Part shown: in pieces, positions 23,615 to 32,482 of the stretch
Numbering within the stretch: the first letter of the stretch is position 1
How the letters are laid out: each line of letters opens with the position of its first letter
Assembly (NCBI RefSeq): GCF_000430545.1
Contig: NZ_AUMF01000025.1
Span: 1-32,482 of the forward strand
DNA from: Tenacibaculum ovolyticum DSM 18103
GTDB taxonomy: Bacteria; Bacteroidota; Bacteroidia; Flavobacteriales; Flavobacteriaceae
DNA: 32,482 nt
Reading direction: 5' to 3'
Program-made: the position numbers and the translations under genes
Notes under the pieces: generated by a model
What the model saw: the letters and a program-made list of their open reading frames with translations, nothing else
What the model was told of the DNA's origin: nothing
Databases searched by the model: none

Positions 23615-26600
23615 CTATGTTTTTTCAATTAACATTCTACTTTTTATGGTATCAAATTCAATTTCTGTACCATCTTTTAAATCATCAACAAAAACCAACT
23701 CATTAGTTAATGTTTCTGCTTTTATATAATCTTCATTTGCAATTACCGATTCTTCTAAGTCTTCAACTTTTAAAACCGTTAATTTTATTTTATCTGTAAC
23801 CTCTAAACCGGTGTCTTTACGTGCATTCTGAATTCTATTTATCAATTCTCTAGCAACACCTTCTTTACGTAATTCCTCATTTATAGTAACATCTAAAGCT
23901 ACTGTTAAACCAGCTGCATTTGCAACTAACCAGCCTTCAATATCTTTAGAAGAGATCTCTACATCTGTGGTTTCTAAATTAATCATTTTATCATTAATCT
24001 CAACAGAAATGCTACCTTCTTTTTCAATTTTTATGATATCTTCTTGATTGAAATTACGTATCTCATTAGCTATCAACTTCATATCTTTACCAAACTTTGG
24101 TCCAAGAGCTTTAAAATTTGGTTTGATTTGTTTTACTAAAATACCAGACGCATCATCTAACAACTCAATTTCTTTAACATTCACTTCTGATTTTATTAAA
24201 TCAGCTACTGCTAAAATTTCTTCTTTTTGAGTGGCATCTAATACCGGAATCATTATTTTTTGTAATGGTTGACGTACTTTTATCTTTTCTTTAGCTCTTA
24301 ACGACAAAACTAATGAAGATATTGTTTGAGCATTCTCCATTTTACGCTCTAATGATTTATCTATTAAATCGGCATTATATTTTGGAAATTCTGCTAAATG
24401 TACACTATCAAATTTTTCAATATTAGTTGTACTTACTAAATCCTTATACAACCTATCCATAAAGAAAGGTGCAACTGGCGACCCTAATTTAGCTACAGTA
24501 AGCATACAAGTGTATAATGTTTGATATGCTGATATTTTATCTTGCTCGTATTCACCTTTCCAAAAACGTCTTCTACATAAACGAACATACCAATTACTTA
24601 AATGATCTTGTACAAAATCAGAAATTGCTCTTGTTGCTTTTGTTGGTTCGTACGCTGCATAAAATGTATCAACTTTTTGAACTAATGTATTTAATTCAGA
24701 TAAAACCCAACGATCTATTTCTGGTCTTTCATTTAACGGTACTTCAGCTTCACTATAATTAAAATTATCTAAGTTAGCGTATAATGTAAAGAATGAATAG
24801 GTGTTATAAAGTGTACCAAAAAACTTTCTACTTACTTCGGTAATCCCGTCTAAATCAAACTTTAAATTATCCCAAGGGTTTGCGTTTGATATCATATACC
24901 AACGTGTAGCATCAGGCCCATATTTATCTAGCGTAGTAAACGGATCTACTCCATTACCTAAACGTTTCGACATTTTTTGTCCGTTTTTATCTAACACCAA
25001 TCCATTAGATACAACATTCTTATATGCTTTATCATCAAAAACCATGGTAGCAATAGCGTGTAAGGTATAAAACCATCCACGTGTTTGATCTACTCCTTCG
25101 GCAATGAAATCAGCTGTTTTCCAACCTTCTTCTACCAATTCTTTATTTTCAAACGGGTAATGCCATTGTGCGTACGGCATAGAACCTGAATCAAACCAAA
25201 CATCAATTAAATCTGATTCACGTTGCATTGGTTCACCAGAATCTGATATTAAAGTAATTTTATCTACTACATTTTTATGTAAATCTACAGTATCATAATT
25301 ATCATCAGACATGTCTCCTGATACAAAATCAGCAAAAATATCTTCAGTCATTACGCCAGCTTTAACAGCAAGTGCCATTTCTTCTTTCAACTCAGCTACA
25401 GAACCTACTATTTTTGTTTCCTTGCCATCTTCTGTTCTCCATACTGGTAACGGAATTCCCCAAAAACGAGAACGTGATAAATTCCAATCATTTGCATTTT
25501 TTAACCAGTTACCAAAACGACCAGTACCTGTTGCTTCTGGTTTCCAATTAATTTCTTCGTTTAAAGAATGCATACGTTCTTTAACGTCTGTTACTTTAAT
25601 AAACCAAGAATCTAATGGATAATATAAAATAGGCTTATCAGTTCTCCAACAATGTGGGTAACTGTGTACATATTTTTCTACCTTAAAGGCTTTATTTTCT
25701 TCTTTTAATTTTATCGCTATTTGTACATCTACTGATTTTTCTGGAGCTTCTCCATCAGCATAGTATTCATTTTTAACGTACATCCCTGCAAATTCACCTA
25801 CTTCTTTAGTAAACTTACCTTGTAAATCAACTAGAGGAACTAAATTATCATTTGCATCTTTAACTAACATTGGTGGTACACCTGCGTCTTTACAAACGAT
25901 AGCATCATCAGCTCCAAAGGTTGGTGCTGTATGTACGATACCTGTTCCATCTTCAGTAGTAACAAAATCTCCTGAAATTACTCTAAAAGCTTCTTCAGGA
26001 TTTTCGTACGGTAAAACATACGGTAATAATTGTTCATATTCAGTACCAACTAAATCTGCTCCTTTACATTCTGCAACTATACAATAAGGTATCTGTTTAT
26101 CTTCAGCTTTATAATTTGCTAAATCTGCTTCGTTTTCAACGGCTTTAAATTTCTTACCTGCAAACTGTTTTGCAACTAGAGGTTTACCTAAAACTACTTG
26201 TGTAGCTTCAAATGTATATTGATTAAATGTCTTTACTAAAACATACTCTATTTTAGGCCCAACTGTTAATGCCGTATTACTTGGTAAAGTCCAAGGAGTT
26301 GTTGTCCAAGCTAATATATGAACATCACTTCCGTTTTGTAAAACACTTGGTAACGTTTCAGTAACAGCTTTAAACTGTGCTACAACAGTCGTATCAGTAA
26401 CATCTTGATATGCTCCTGGTTGATTTACCTCATGAGAACTTAAACCCGTTCCTGCTTTTGGTGAATATGGCTGTATCGTGTACCCCTTGTACATCAAATC
26501 TTTGTTATAGATTTGTTTTAAAAGCCACCAAACAGTTTCCATATACTTTGGCTTATAGGTAACATACGGATCTTCCATATCTACCCAATACCCCATTTTT

Positions 26601-27013
26601 TCGGTAAGTGTATTCCAAATATCAGTATACTTCATTACTGCTTTTTTACAAGCAATATTATATTCTTCTACAGTAATCTTTGTACCAATATCTTCTTTGG
26701 TAATACCTAACTCCTTTTCAACACCAAGTTCAACTGGTAAACCATGAGTATCCCACCCTGCTTTACGCTTTACTTGAAAACCTTTTAAAGTTTTATAACG
26801 GCAAAAAATATCTTTAATGGTACGTCCCATTGCGTGGTGAATACCCGGTAAACCATTTGCTGAAGGTGGTCCTTCAAAAAAGATAAACGGTTTGTTTTCA
26901 TCACGGGTAGTTATACTTTTTTCAAAAATGTTGTTTTCTTTCCAGTAATTTAGGATTTCATCTGCAACATTTGGCAAGTTAAGCCCTTTGTATTCAGTAA
27001 ACTTCGTACTCAT
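23615..27013 (-). CDS. ileS: Isoleucyl-tRNA synthetase
   Basis: This 1132-residue class I aminoacyl-tRNA synthetase attaches isoleucine to its tRNA. The HIGH-type site is PSANGLPGIHHAMGR (residues about 50-64). The KMSKS-type loop is K680-M-S-K-R684 followed by LGNGVDPF. The editing domain is inserted between (about 200-420, with WTTTPWTLPSNTAL and GTGIVHTAPTFGADD). The C-terminal part includes the anticodon-binding helices (NWYVRLCRRRFWKGE). The KMSKR form, the PGIHH spacing, and the lack of a C-terminal Cys4 zinc finger are like the eukaryotic-type (IleRS2) class, which is known to be less sensitive to mupirocin. It is the first gene of the minus-strand run that includes the DksA-like gene and lspA. 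Confidence 0.97.
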   Translation of the reverse strand: MSTKFTEYKGLNLPNVADEILNYWKENNIFEKSITTRDENKPFIFFEGPPSANGLPGIHHAMGRTIKDIFCRYKTLKGFQVKRKAGWDTHGLPVELGVEKELGITKEDIGTKITVEEYNIACKKAVMKYTDIWNTLTEKMGYWVDMEDPYVTYKPKYMETVWWLLKQIYNKDLMYKGYTIQPYSPKAGTGLSSHEVNQPGAYQDVTDTTVVAQFKAVTETLPSVLQNGSDVHILAWTTTPWTLPSNTALTVGPKIEYVLVKTFNQYTFEATQVVLGKPLVAKQFAGKKFKAVENEADLANYKAEDKQIPYCIVAECKGADLVGTEYEQLLPYVLPYENPEEAFRVISGDFVTTEDGTGIVHTAPTFGADDAIVCKDAGVPPMLVKDANDNLVPLVDLQGKFTKEVGEFAGMYVKNEYYADGEAPEKSVDVQIAIKLKEENKAFKVEKYVHSYPHCWRTDKPILYYPLDSWFIKVTDVKERMHSLNEEINWKPEATGTGRFGNWLKNANDWNLSRSRFWGIPLPVWRTEDGKETKIVGSVAELKEEMALAVKAGVMTEDIFADFVSGDMSDDNYDTVDLHKNVVDKITLISDSGEPMQRESDLIDVWFDSGSMPYAQWHYPFENKELVEEGWKTADFIAEGVDQTRGWFYTLHAIATMVFDDKAYKNVVSNGLVLDKNGQKMSKRLGNGVDPFTTLDKYGPDATRWYMISNANPWDNLKFDLDGITEVSRKFFGTLYNTYSFFTLYANLDNFNYSEAEVPLNERPEIDRWVLSELNTLVQKVDTFYAAYEPTKATRAISDFVQDHLSNWYVRLCRRRFWKGEYEQDKISAYQTLYTCMLTVAKLGSPVAPFFMDRLYKDLVSTTNIEKFDSVHLAEFPKYNADLIDKSLERKMENAQTISSLVLSLRAKEKIKVRQPLQKIMIPVLDATQKEEILAVADLIKSEVNVKEIELLDDASGILVKQIKPNFKALGPKFGKDMKLIANEIRNFNQEDIIKIEKEGSISVEINDKMINLETTDVEISSKDIEGWLVANAAGLTVALDVTINEELRKEGVARELINRIQNARKDTGLEVTDKIKLTVLKVEDLEESVIANEDYIKAETLTNELVFVDDLKDGTEIEFDTIKSRMLIEKT

Positions 27014-27084
27014 TTTGTAATTGTATTAATTGAATTGGCGAAATTACGTATTTTCTTGTAATTGTAGGGTTTGCCTTATATAAA

Positions 27085-27111
27085 AAAACACCCCATTAAA
27101 TGGGGTGTTTT
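27085..27111 (-). terminator. Terminator after the OmpA-family gene
   Basis: AAAACACCCCA (27085-27095) pairs with TGGGGTGTTTT (27101-27111) around TTAAA. On the minus strand the stem is followed by T7, so it ends the adhesin-porP-ompA transcript before the ileS promoter region (27014-27080). The A/T flanks also allow plus-strand action. Confidence 0.85.
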
Positions 27112-27153
27112 CATTTTTTTTGTATAAAATATTTTTTATTTTACTATTTAGTC

Positions 27154-29067
27154 TTATTTTTTTAGAATATAAAAATATGATCTTCTGTTTTTCTGATGTT
27201 CTTCTTTTGAACAATTACTAGCGTCATCGCAATTATTTAAGAGTTGACTCTCTCCAAAACCTAGAGCACTTTCTATCCTATCTGATGAAATACCTCTTGA
27301 AATAATATAATCTTTCGTTGAGATAGCTCTATTAGTTGATAAACGCTTATTATACTCTTTAGTTCCTCTACTATCAGTATGTGATTCTATTTTAATAATC
27401 ATTTTAGAATTATTTTTCATTACAGATACAATATGTTCTAACTCATACTCAGCATCTTTCCTAATATTATATTTATCAAAATCAAAATAAATAGGATTAA
27501 TTACTATCTGATTTTCTACAATTAAAGGTTCTAATTTTAAATTTTGAGTTATTAACTGTTTATTTACATCAAGTGTTTTAGCTGATTTTTGATCTTCCTT
27601 ATAATCAATTTTTGATGCTGTAACAGTAAAATTCTTCTCACAGTCTACCAATTCAAAAGAATAACTTCCATCTTTATTTGTTACTTTTTCAGCAACTACT
27701 TCTCCTTCTTCACTTATTAGTTTTACAGTTACATCATTTAGTGGTTTATTTGTTTTAGCTTCATAAACTACTCCAGAAACATCCTCTTTACAGCTATACA
27801 CTATAAAACTATAGATATCATCATCTCCTTTTCCTTTTTTTCTATTTGATGAAAAGAACCCATTATTCCTATTATTATTTATAATAAATGAAAAATCGTC
27901 ATAAGCTCCATTTATAGGAGCTCCTAAATTTACAGGTTTAGTGTAAGTATCTCCTTCTTTTTTTGCTTCAAAAACATCTAAAGCACCTAGTCCTAAATGA
28001 CCGTCTGATGCAAAATATAGAGTCTCTTTACTATCTATAAAAGGAAACATCTCTCTTCCTTCTGTATTTATACTTTTACCCAAATTTTCAGGAGTACTAA
28101 AGGCATTATTTTCTAGGATATTTACTTTGTAAACATCAGTTAAACCAAAACCATTTGGCATATCAGATACAAAATACAATACTTTCTCATCAACACTTAA
28201 AGCGGGATGACCTACTGAATAATTATCATTATTAAAAGGAAGTTCTATAGCCTCACCCCATACTTCACCAACTTTTTCTGTTTTATATATTTTAAGATGT
28301 GCTATCTCATCATCTCCTCCCTTTAATTTTTTACCATCAAAATTAGTTCTGGTAAAATACATGGTATTACCGTTAGATGTAATTATCGCATTTGACTCAT
28401 GATATTTAGAACTAACCGATACTACTTTAACTTGATCTTCAACATCTAAAACTTTTTCTTCAGTTTTAAAAACCTCTTTTGCCTTATAAATATTTAAATG
28501 AGGTTGGTTATTCCACTTATATAACCTTTTGTCATTAGCTCCATCTGGTTTAGTCGATGCGAAATAAAAATCATCATTAAATACAAAACCCCCAAAATCA
28601 GAGTATTTAGTATTTATTGACAAATTATTTATATTTACGAATACTTTCTTTTCTTTTGTATATTCTGTAAAATAATTTTTATTTTTTACTAAAGCTTCTG
28701 CTCTACTGTCATTTCTCTTTTTCCCACTTAACTTTAATAACCATTTGTCTGATTCAGTAATCTTACCGTTGGTTTTTAAAACTTGTGCATACCTAAATAA
28801 ATGTTCAACTAAAACGCTCTCTTCATATAAGCTCATTAGTTTTTCATAATTCTTTTCTGCTTTTGCAAATTCAAAATTAAAATAATGAGCATCAGCTAAT
28901 CTACTTAAAACCAAATAAGAGTCATCACCTTTTTTATGAATTGATTGATAAAGTTCTGCTGCTTTTTTATAAGCAAATTCTTTGAAATACCTATCTGCAG
29001 CATATTTTCGTTGTCCAAAACTAATAGTGGTTATTAGCAAGACTAGTATGTATATGTTTTTTCTCAT
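27154..29067 (-). CDS. OmpA-family protein with TPR, beta-propeller and CarboxypepD_reg domains (PorE-like)
   Basis: This 637-residue protein has a type I signal peptide (MRKNIYILVLLITTISFGQ) and no lipobox. TPR-like helices follow (about 20-125), then a WD40/PD40-like propeller (about 150-415, repeats such as GHPALSVDEKVLYFVSDM and FPFIDSKETLYFASDG). Next is a carboxypeptidase-regulatory-like domain (about 425-500, from CKEDVSGVVYEAKTNKPL). The OmpA peptidoglycan-binding domain closes the protein (about 525-637, with YFDFDKYNIRKDAEYELE, SHTDSRG and NRRSYF). This is the architecture of PorE, the T9SS-associated peptidoglycan-bound protein. Paralogues accompany sprB/porP-type adhesin genes. 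Position after PorP/SprF suggests it serves the neighbouring adhesin rather than being the core PorE. Confidence 0.9.
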   Translation of the reverse strand: MRKNIYILVLLITTISFGQRKYAADRYFKEFAYKKAAELYQSIHKKGDDSYLVLSRLADAHYFNFEFAKAEKNYEKLMSLYEESVLVEHLFRYAQVLKTNGKITESDKWLLKLSGKKRNDSRAEALVKNKNYFTEYTKEKKVFVNINNLSINTKYSDFGGFVFNDDFYFASTKPDGANDKRLYKWNNQPHLNIYKAKEVFKTEEKVLDVEDQVKVVSVSSKYHESNAIITSNGNTMYFTRTNFDGKKLKGGDDEIAHLKIYKTEKVGEVWGEAIELPFNNDNYSVGHPALSVDEKVLYFVSDMPNGFGLTDVYKVNILENNAFSTPENLGKSINTEGREMFPFIDSKETLYFASDGHLGLGALDVFEAKKEGDTYTKPVNLGAPINGAYDDFSFIINNNRNNGFFSSNRKKGKGDDDIYSFIVYSCKEDVSGVVYEAKTNKPLNDVTVKLISEEGEVVAEKVTNKDGSYSFELVDCEKNFTVTASKIDYKEDQKSAKTLDVNKQLITQNLKLEPLIVENQIVINPIYFDFDKYNIRKDAEYELEHIVSVMKNNSKMIIKIESHTDSRGTKEYNKRLSTNRAISTKDYIISRGISSDRIESALGFGESQLLNNCDDASNCSKEEHQKNRRSYFYILKK

Positions 29068-29086
29068 CTTTATTCTTGTTTTTTCG

Positions 29087-30001
29087 TTAAAAAAATCTTG
29101 GTGATTTCATTGTTTGTTCTTTAAACATCTCATAACGAAGCATCAACTCATAGGTCCCTGAATTATAATTACTATAATTTGATGTTGTTAAATCGTAAGC
29201 AAAACCTATGTTTAAGTTTTTGCTTGCCTGCAAACCTAGTAAAAAACTAATAGAATCATCCCATCGCCAAGCAAGACCTGCTGTAAATTTCTCATTAAAC
29301 AAAAAATTTGCTGAAACATCTATAGATAAAGGTGCTCCATTCACAACCTTTGCTAAAACTGCTGGCTTAAACTTTACACTTTCACTTAAGTCGAAAACAT
29401 AACCTCCTATTAAAAACAAATGCAAACGTTCTTGAGCTACATTTCCTCCATTATTAGAATCTTCATAATGATCGGTATTAATGAAGTTAGGTATTGCTGC
29501 TCCTAAATACCATTTACTGGTATAATAATACATCCCTGCACCTATGGTTGGTAAAAATTTATTTATGTTACCTTCTAACTTTTTATCCTCCCTATTACGA
29601 ACACGTCCTTTATTCCAATCTACATTCAAATGACGACCTCCTAATTTTAATCCAAAGGCTAAATTACCTTCATCACTAGTACGTATTGTATAGGATCCAT
29701 TAATATCTAAAAATATTTCATTTGCAGGCCCAATTCTATCATTCGTTAAATTTATTCCTAACCCAACTCCGCTATAACCTAACGGAGTGTCATAACTTAA
29801 TGTTTGGGTATTTGGTGCGCCATCAACTCCAACCCATTGGGTTCTTCCTAATAAATTTATAATACTATGTCCATTTGAACCTGCGTAGGCAGGGTTCACA
29901 CTCATTGTATTATACATATATTGTGTATACTGTGGGTCTTGCTGTGCATTAATTCCGCTAATAATGCATAGAATTAATACTATTGTATATCTTATTTTCA
30001 T
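29087..30001 (-). CDS. PorP/SprF family type IX secretion outer membrane protein
   Basis: This 304-residue beta-barrel precursor has a signal peptide (MKIRYTIVLILCIISGINAQ). The hallmark family start QDPQYTQYMYNTMSVNPAYAG follows, and regular alternating strands run to the end (ELMLRYEMFKEQTMKSPRFF). SprF in Flavobacterium johnsoniae is needed for secretion of the adhesin SprB, and paralogues pair with adhesins that carry type B sorting domains. It starts 9 bases after the adhesin stop and is followed by the OmpA-family gene after 19 bases, so the three form one operon. It probably helps export or anchor the upstream adhesin specifically. Confidence 0.93.
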   Translation of the reverse strand: MKIRYTIVLILCIISGINAQQDPQYTQYMYNTMSVNPAYAGSNGHSIINLLGRTQWVGVDGAPNTQTLSYDTPLGYSGVGLGINLTNDRIGPANEIFLDINGSYTIRTSDEGNLAFGLKLGGRHLNVDWNKGRVRNREDKKLEGNINKFLPTIGAGMYYYTSKWYLGAAIPNFINTDHYEDSNNGGNVAQERLHLFLIGGYVFDLSESVKFKPAVLAKVVNGAPLSIDVSANFLFNEKFTAGLAWRWDDSISFLLGLQASKNLNIGFAYDLTTSNYSNYNSGTYELMLRYEMFKEQTMKSPRFF

Positions 30002-30010
30002 ATCTCTTTC

Positions 30011-32482
30011 TTATCTATTAATATATAACCAACCTGCTTTTGGTTTTGATCCATCTCCTAAATCTATAACATAATAATAGGTTCCTGGCGGTAGTTTTTC
30101 ATCAATACTAATTGTTGCTCTACCACTTGAAAGACCTCTAAATGCAACACTTTCGTTATTATATCCTGATGCTTTATAAACCGTATTACCCCATCTATTA
30201 AATATCTCTACAGTATTCTTACTATATTCTGGCTTATCAATACATGAGATAAAGAATGTATCATTTTCTCCATCATTATCTGGAGTCATAATATTATAAG
30301 GAGTACCACATGGGTTTTGATCTGTATCTAGATAATCTGGAATACCATTATTGTTCATATCTAACGCATCATTTGTTGTTGGATCACCATCTCCTGGGCC
30401 TTCATTAATAGTATCAATACCATCATTATCGTCATCAGTATCTTGAAAATCTGGAACACCGTCTTTATCAGTATCTGGAATACTTACAGAAGTTCCTCCA
30501 TTATCAGTATCAAAAGCATCATCTAATCCGTCATTGTCAGTATCTAATCCAGAAGGAGATTTATCAGAAATTCCATCTCCATTTTCATCATTTCCTTCTA
30601 TAATATCCGGTACACCGTCATTATCACTATCAGAATCTAAACTATCAGGTATACCATCTTCGTCGCTATCAACTCCACCATCTCCTTCATCTGTATCTAA
30701 TATCCCATCATTATCATCGTCTATATCTAAATTATCTGGTATACCATCATTATCAGTGTCTAATAAACTATAAACTTGTGTAGCTATAGCACTTGAACTG
30801 TTTCCTGCTACATCGGTTGTTGTCAAACTCACATCTACTGTTAAGTCACTATCAGCTGCTAAATCTGAACCTGGTACATCAATACTATAATTTCCTGAAG
30901 CATCAACAGTTCCTGTATAAGTATTTCCGTTTACAACAATCGTTATTATATCTCCTACATTAAAATCGCCTCCTACGGTTCCTGTTACTGCTATTATAGC
31001 TCCTTCTTCTGCAGCATTTAATATATTATCTTCCGTGATATTATTTACACTAATTGTTGGTGCTGGTAAATCTGTATCAACACTATATAATTGAATTGCT
31101 GTTGCACTTTCGCTATTCCCTGCTGTATCGGTAGTCGTTATACTCGCATCTACTGTTACATCTGGATCCGCTGCTAAGTCTGATCCTGGAACATCAATAC
31201 TATAATTTCCTGAAGCATCAACAGTTCCTGTAAATGTGTTTCCATTTACAATTAATGTGACTGTATCTCCCGCATTAAAATCACCTCCTACTTTTCCTGT
31301 TATGGCTATCGTTGTTCCAGCTTCTGCTGCATTTAATATGTTATCTACTGTAATATCATCTACACTTATTGTTGGAACTAGTAAACCTGTATTAACACTA
31401 TAAATCTGTGTAGCTGTTGCACTTGCACTATTCCCTGCTGTATCGGTAGTCGTTATACTCGCATCTACTGTTACATCTGGATCCGCTGCTAAGTCTGATC
31501 CTGGAACATCAATACTATAATTTCCTGAAGCATCAACAATTCCTGTAAATGTGTTTCCATTTACAATTAATGTGACTGTATCTCCCGCACTAAAATCACC
31601 TCCTACTTTTCCTGTTACGGATATCGTTGTTCCAGCTTCTGCTGCATTTAATATGTTATCTGTAGTAATATTATCTATACTTATTGTTGGTGATGGTAAA
31701 TCTGTATCAACACTATATAATTGAGTCACTGCTACACTTGCACTATTCCCTGCTACATCAGTAGTCGTTATACTCGCATCTACTGTTGTATCAGGATCTG
31801 CTGCTAAGTCTGACCCTGGTACATTTATGCTGTAATTTCCTAAAGCATCAACTGTTCCTGTATAAGTATTTCCGTTTACAATTAATGTAACTGTATCTCC
31901 CGCATTAAAATCCCCCCCTACAGTTCCTGTTACTGCTATCGTTGTTCCTGCTTCCGCTGCATTTAATACGTTATCTGCAGTAATATCATCAACACTTATT
32001 GTTGGTGATGGTAAATCTGCATCAACACTATAAACTTGCGTATCTGTTGCAGAACAAGTTAAGTTTGCAACAAAACTACCATCTAAAGTCGTATCTGGAT
32101 CTGCAGCCAAGTCTGAACCTGGTACATTTATACTGTAATTTCCTAAAGCATCAACAGCTCCTGTAAATGTATTTCCATTTACGGTTAACGTTACTGTATC
32201 TCCTGTATTAAAATCACCTCCTACTGTTCCTGTTACTGCTATTGTTGTTCCAGCTTCTACTGCATTTAATATGTTATCTACTGTAATATCATTTATAGAT
32301 AAACTGACTAGCCCTCCTGTAGTTACTACATGCGTCGTCGTTGCGGGACCGTTACATCCTGCAGTACTTGCTGTAATTGTTGTTGTTCCACTCCAACCTG
32401 CAACATACGTTACTTCTCCAGTTGATCCGTTTATACTGTTTCCGCCTGTTAACGAAGCGGCATCTAAACTATAAGTGATTCC
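30011..32482 (-). CDS. Large repetitive surface adhesin with T9SS type B sorting domain (5' end outside window)
   Basis: The last 823 residues are seen, and the frame is open to the right edge. A non-repeat part ([14 protein letters not shown]...) comes first. Five Ig-like repeats of about 105 residues follow, each with [17 protein letters not shown], [23 protein letters not shown] and NYSI(D/N)[15 protein letters not shown] segments. A calcium-binding thrombospondin type 3 region comes next ([20 protein letters not shown] and similar). The protein ends with a gliding-type (type B) C-terminal domain: [31 protein letters not shown] and [13 protein letters not shown]...WLYINR. This domain type is exported by T9SS and needs a PorP/SprF partner, which is encoded 9 bases downstream. 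The role is probably surface adhesion or SprB-like motility. The TTG at 32110 is an internal codon, not a start. Confidence 0.92.
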   Translation of the reverse strand, partial: GITYSLDAASLTGGNSINGSTGEVTYVAGWSGTTTITASTAGCNGPATTTHVVTTGGLVSLSINDITVDNILNAVEAGTTIAVTGTVGGDFNTGDTVTLTVNGNTFTGAVDALGNYSINVPGSDLAADPDTTLDGSFVANLTCSATDTQVYSVDADLPSPTISVDDITADNVLNAAEAGTTIAVTGTVGGDFNAGDTVTLIVNGNTYTGTVDALGNYSINVPGSDLAADPDTTVDASITTTDVAGNSASVAVTQLYSVDTDLPSPTISIDNITTDNILNAAEAGTTISVTGKVGGDFSAGDTVTLIVNGNTFTGIVDASGNYSIDVPGSDLAADPDVTVDASITTTDTAGNSASATATQIYSVNTGLLVPTISVDDITVDNILNAAEAGTTIAITGKVGGDFNAGDTVTLIVNGNTFTGTVDASGNYSIDVPGSDLAADPDVTVDASITTTDTAGNSESATAIQLYSVDTDLPAPTISVNNITEDNILNAAEEGAIIAVTGTVGGDFNVGDIITIVVNGNTYTGTVDASGNYSIDVPGSDLAADSDLTVDVSLTTTDVAGNSSSAIATQVYSLLDTDNDGIPDNLDIDDDNDGILDTDEGDGGVDSDEDGIPDSLDSDSDNDGVPDIIEGNDENGDGISDKSPSGLDTDNDGLDDAFDTDNGGTSVSIPDTDKDGVPDFQDTDDDNDGIDTINEGPGDGDPTTNDALDMNNNGIPDYLDTDQNPCGTPYNIMTPDNDGENDTFFISCIDKPEYSKNTVEIFNRWGNTVYKASGYNNESVAFRGLSSGRATISIDEKLPPGTYYYVIDLGDGSKPKAGWLYINR
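30772..32299 (-). repeat. Five tandem Ig-like repeats of about 315 bp
   Basis: The repeats have a 315-base period. Stretches of over 100 bases are essentially identical between neighbouring copies (for example around 31121-31230 and 31436-31545), showing recent duplication or gene conversion. The rightmost copy ends differently ([16 protein letters not shown] in place of the usual [15 protein letters not shown] segment), carries the only Cys in the array, and is a few residues shorter. Confidence 0.85.

Noticed and set aside
24517..25622. Plus-strand frames opposite ileS
   Set aside because: Antisense shadows of a complete, well-conserved synthetase gene.
32110..32110. TTG as start of the adhesin
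   Set aside because: The frame continues open with further repeat sequence to the window edge, so this is an internal Leu codon.
30772..32299. CRISPR or noncoding tandem array
   Set aside because: The 315-base units are in-frame Ig-like protein repeats with no spacer pattern.

Overview
The window looks like chromosomal DNA of a marine-type Flavobacteriaceae member (Bacteroidota, Tenacibaculum/Polaribacter-like; genus not resolvable by eye). The evidence is very AT-rich DNA, Bacteroidota -7 boxes of the form TAnnTTTG, type IX secretion (T9SS) proteins with both type A and type B C-terminal sorting domains, a PorP/SprF protein next to an OmpA/TPR/beta-propeller protein, and the flavobacterial order yceD-rpmF-fabH-accB-accC.

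Positions 1-9640 are an accessory, phage-derived region. A minus-strand block reads, in transcription order: tail-terminator-like protein, a 51-residue helix-turn-helix-like protein, contractile sheath (DUF2586 type), tail tube, a terminator plus a short dispersed repeat, a tail-assembly-chaperone-like protein, a 731-residue protein built like a polymorphic toxin, and a 219-residue putative immunity protein. Further left, cut by the window edge, lies a decayed second copy of part of the toxin gene. It keeps the conserved segment just before the toxin tip and then diverges into another C-terminus, which is what toxin-tip replacement would leave. Divergently on the plus strand is a lysis-like set: amidase, small lipoprotein and a 107-residue protein. 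A membrane-anchored patatin-like phospholipase closes the region. No capsid, portal, terminase or integrase gene is visible. I infer a headless contractile tail element (tailocin or domesticated injection system) carrying a toxin/immunity pair, or a broken prophage. The left flank is needed to decide.

Positions 9865-18688 are core metabolism: ribE divergent from pdxA; yceD-rpmF and fabH-accB-accC (ribosome assembly and fatty acid synthesis initiation); a DUF2911 secreted protein; kdtA (lipid A-Kdo transfer); and a two-gene YeeE/YedE-type sulfur-compound transporter.

Positions 18983-21142 encode a secreted FG-GAP repeat protein with a T9SS type A tail. Positions 21246-27013 hold a minus-strand run ileS, a DksA/TraR-like gene, a probable surface protein, lspA and a DUF4230 gene. 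Positions 27154-32482 hold a T9SS-linked cluster: a large repetitive adhesin with type B sorting domain (5' end outside the window), its PorP/SprF partner, and a PorE-like OmpA protein. No tRNA, rRNA, CRISPR array or insertion sequence was seen.
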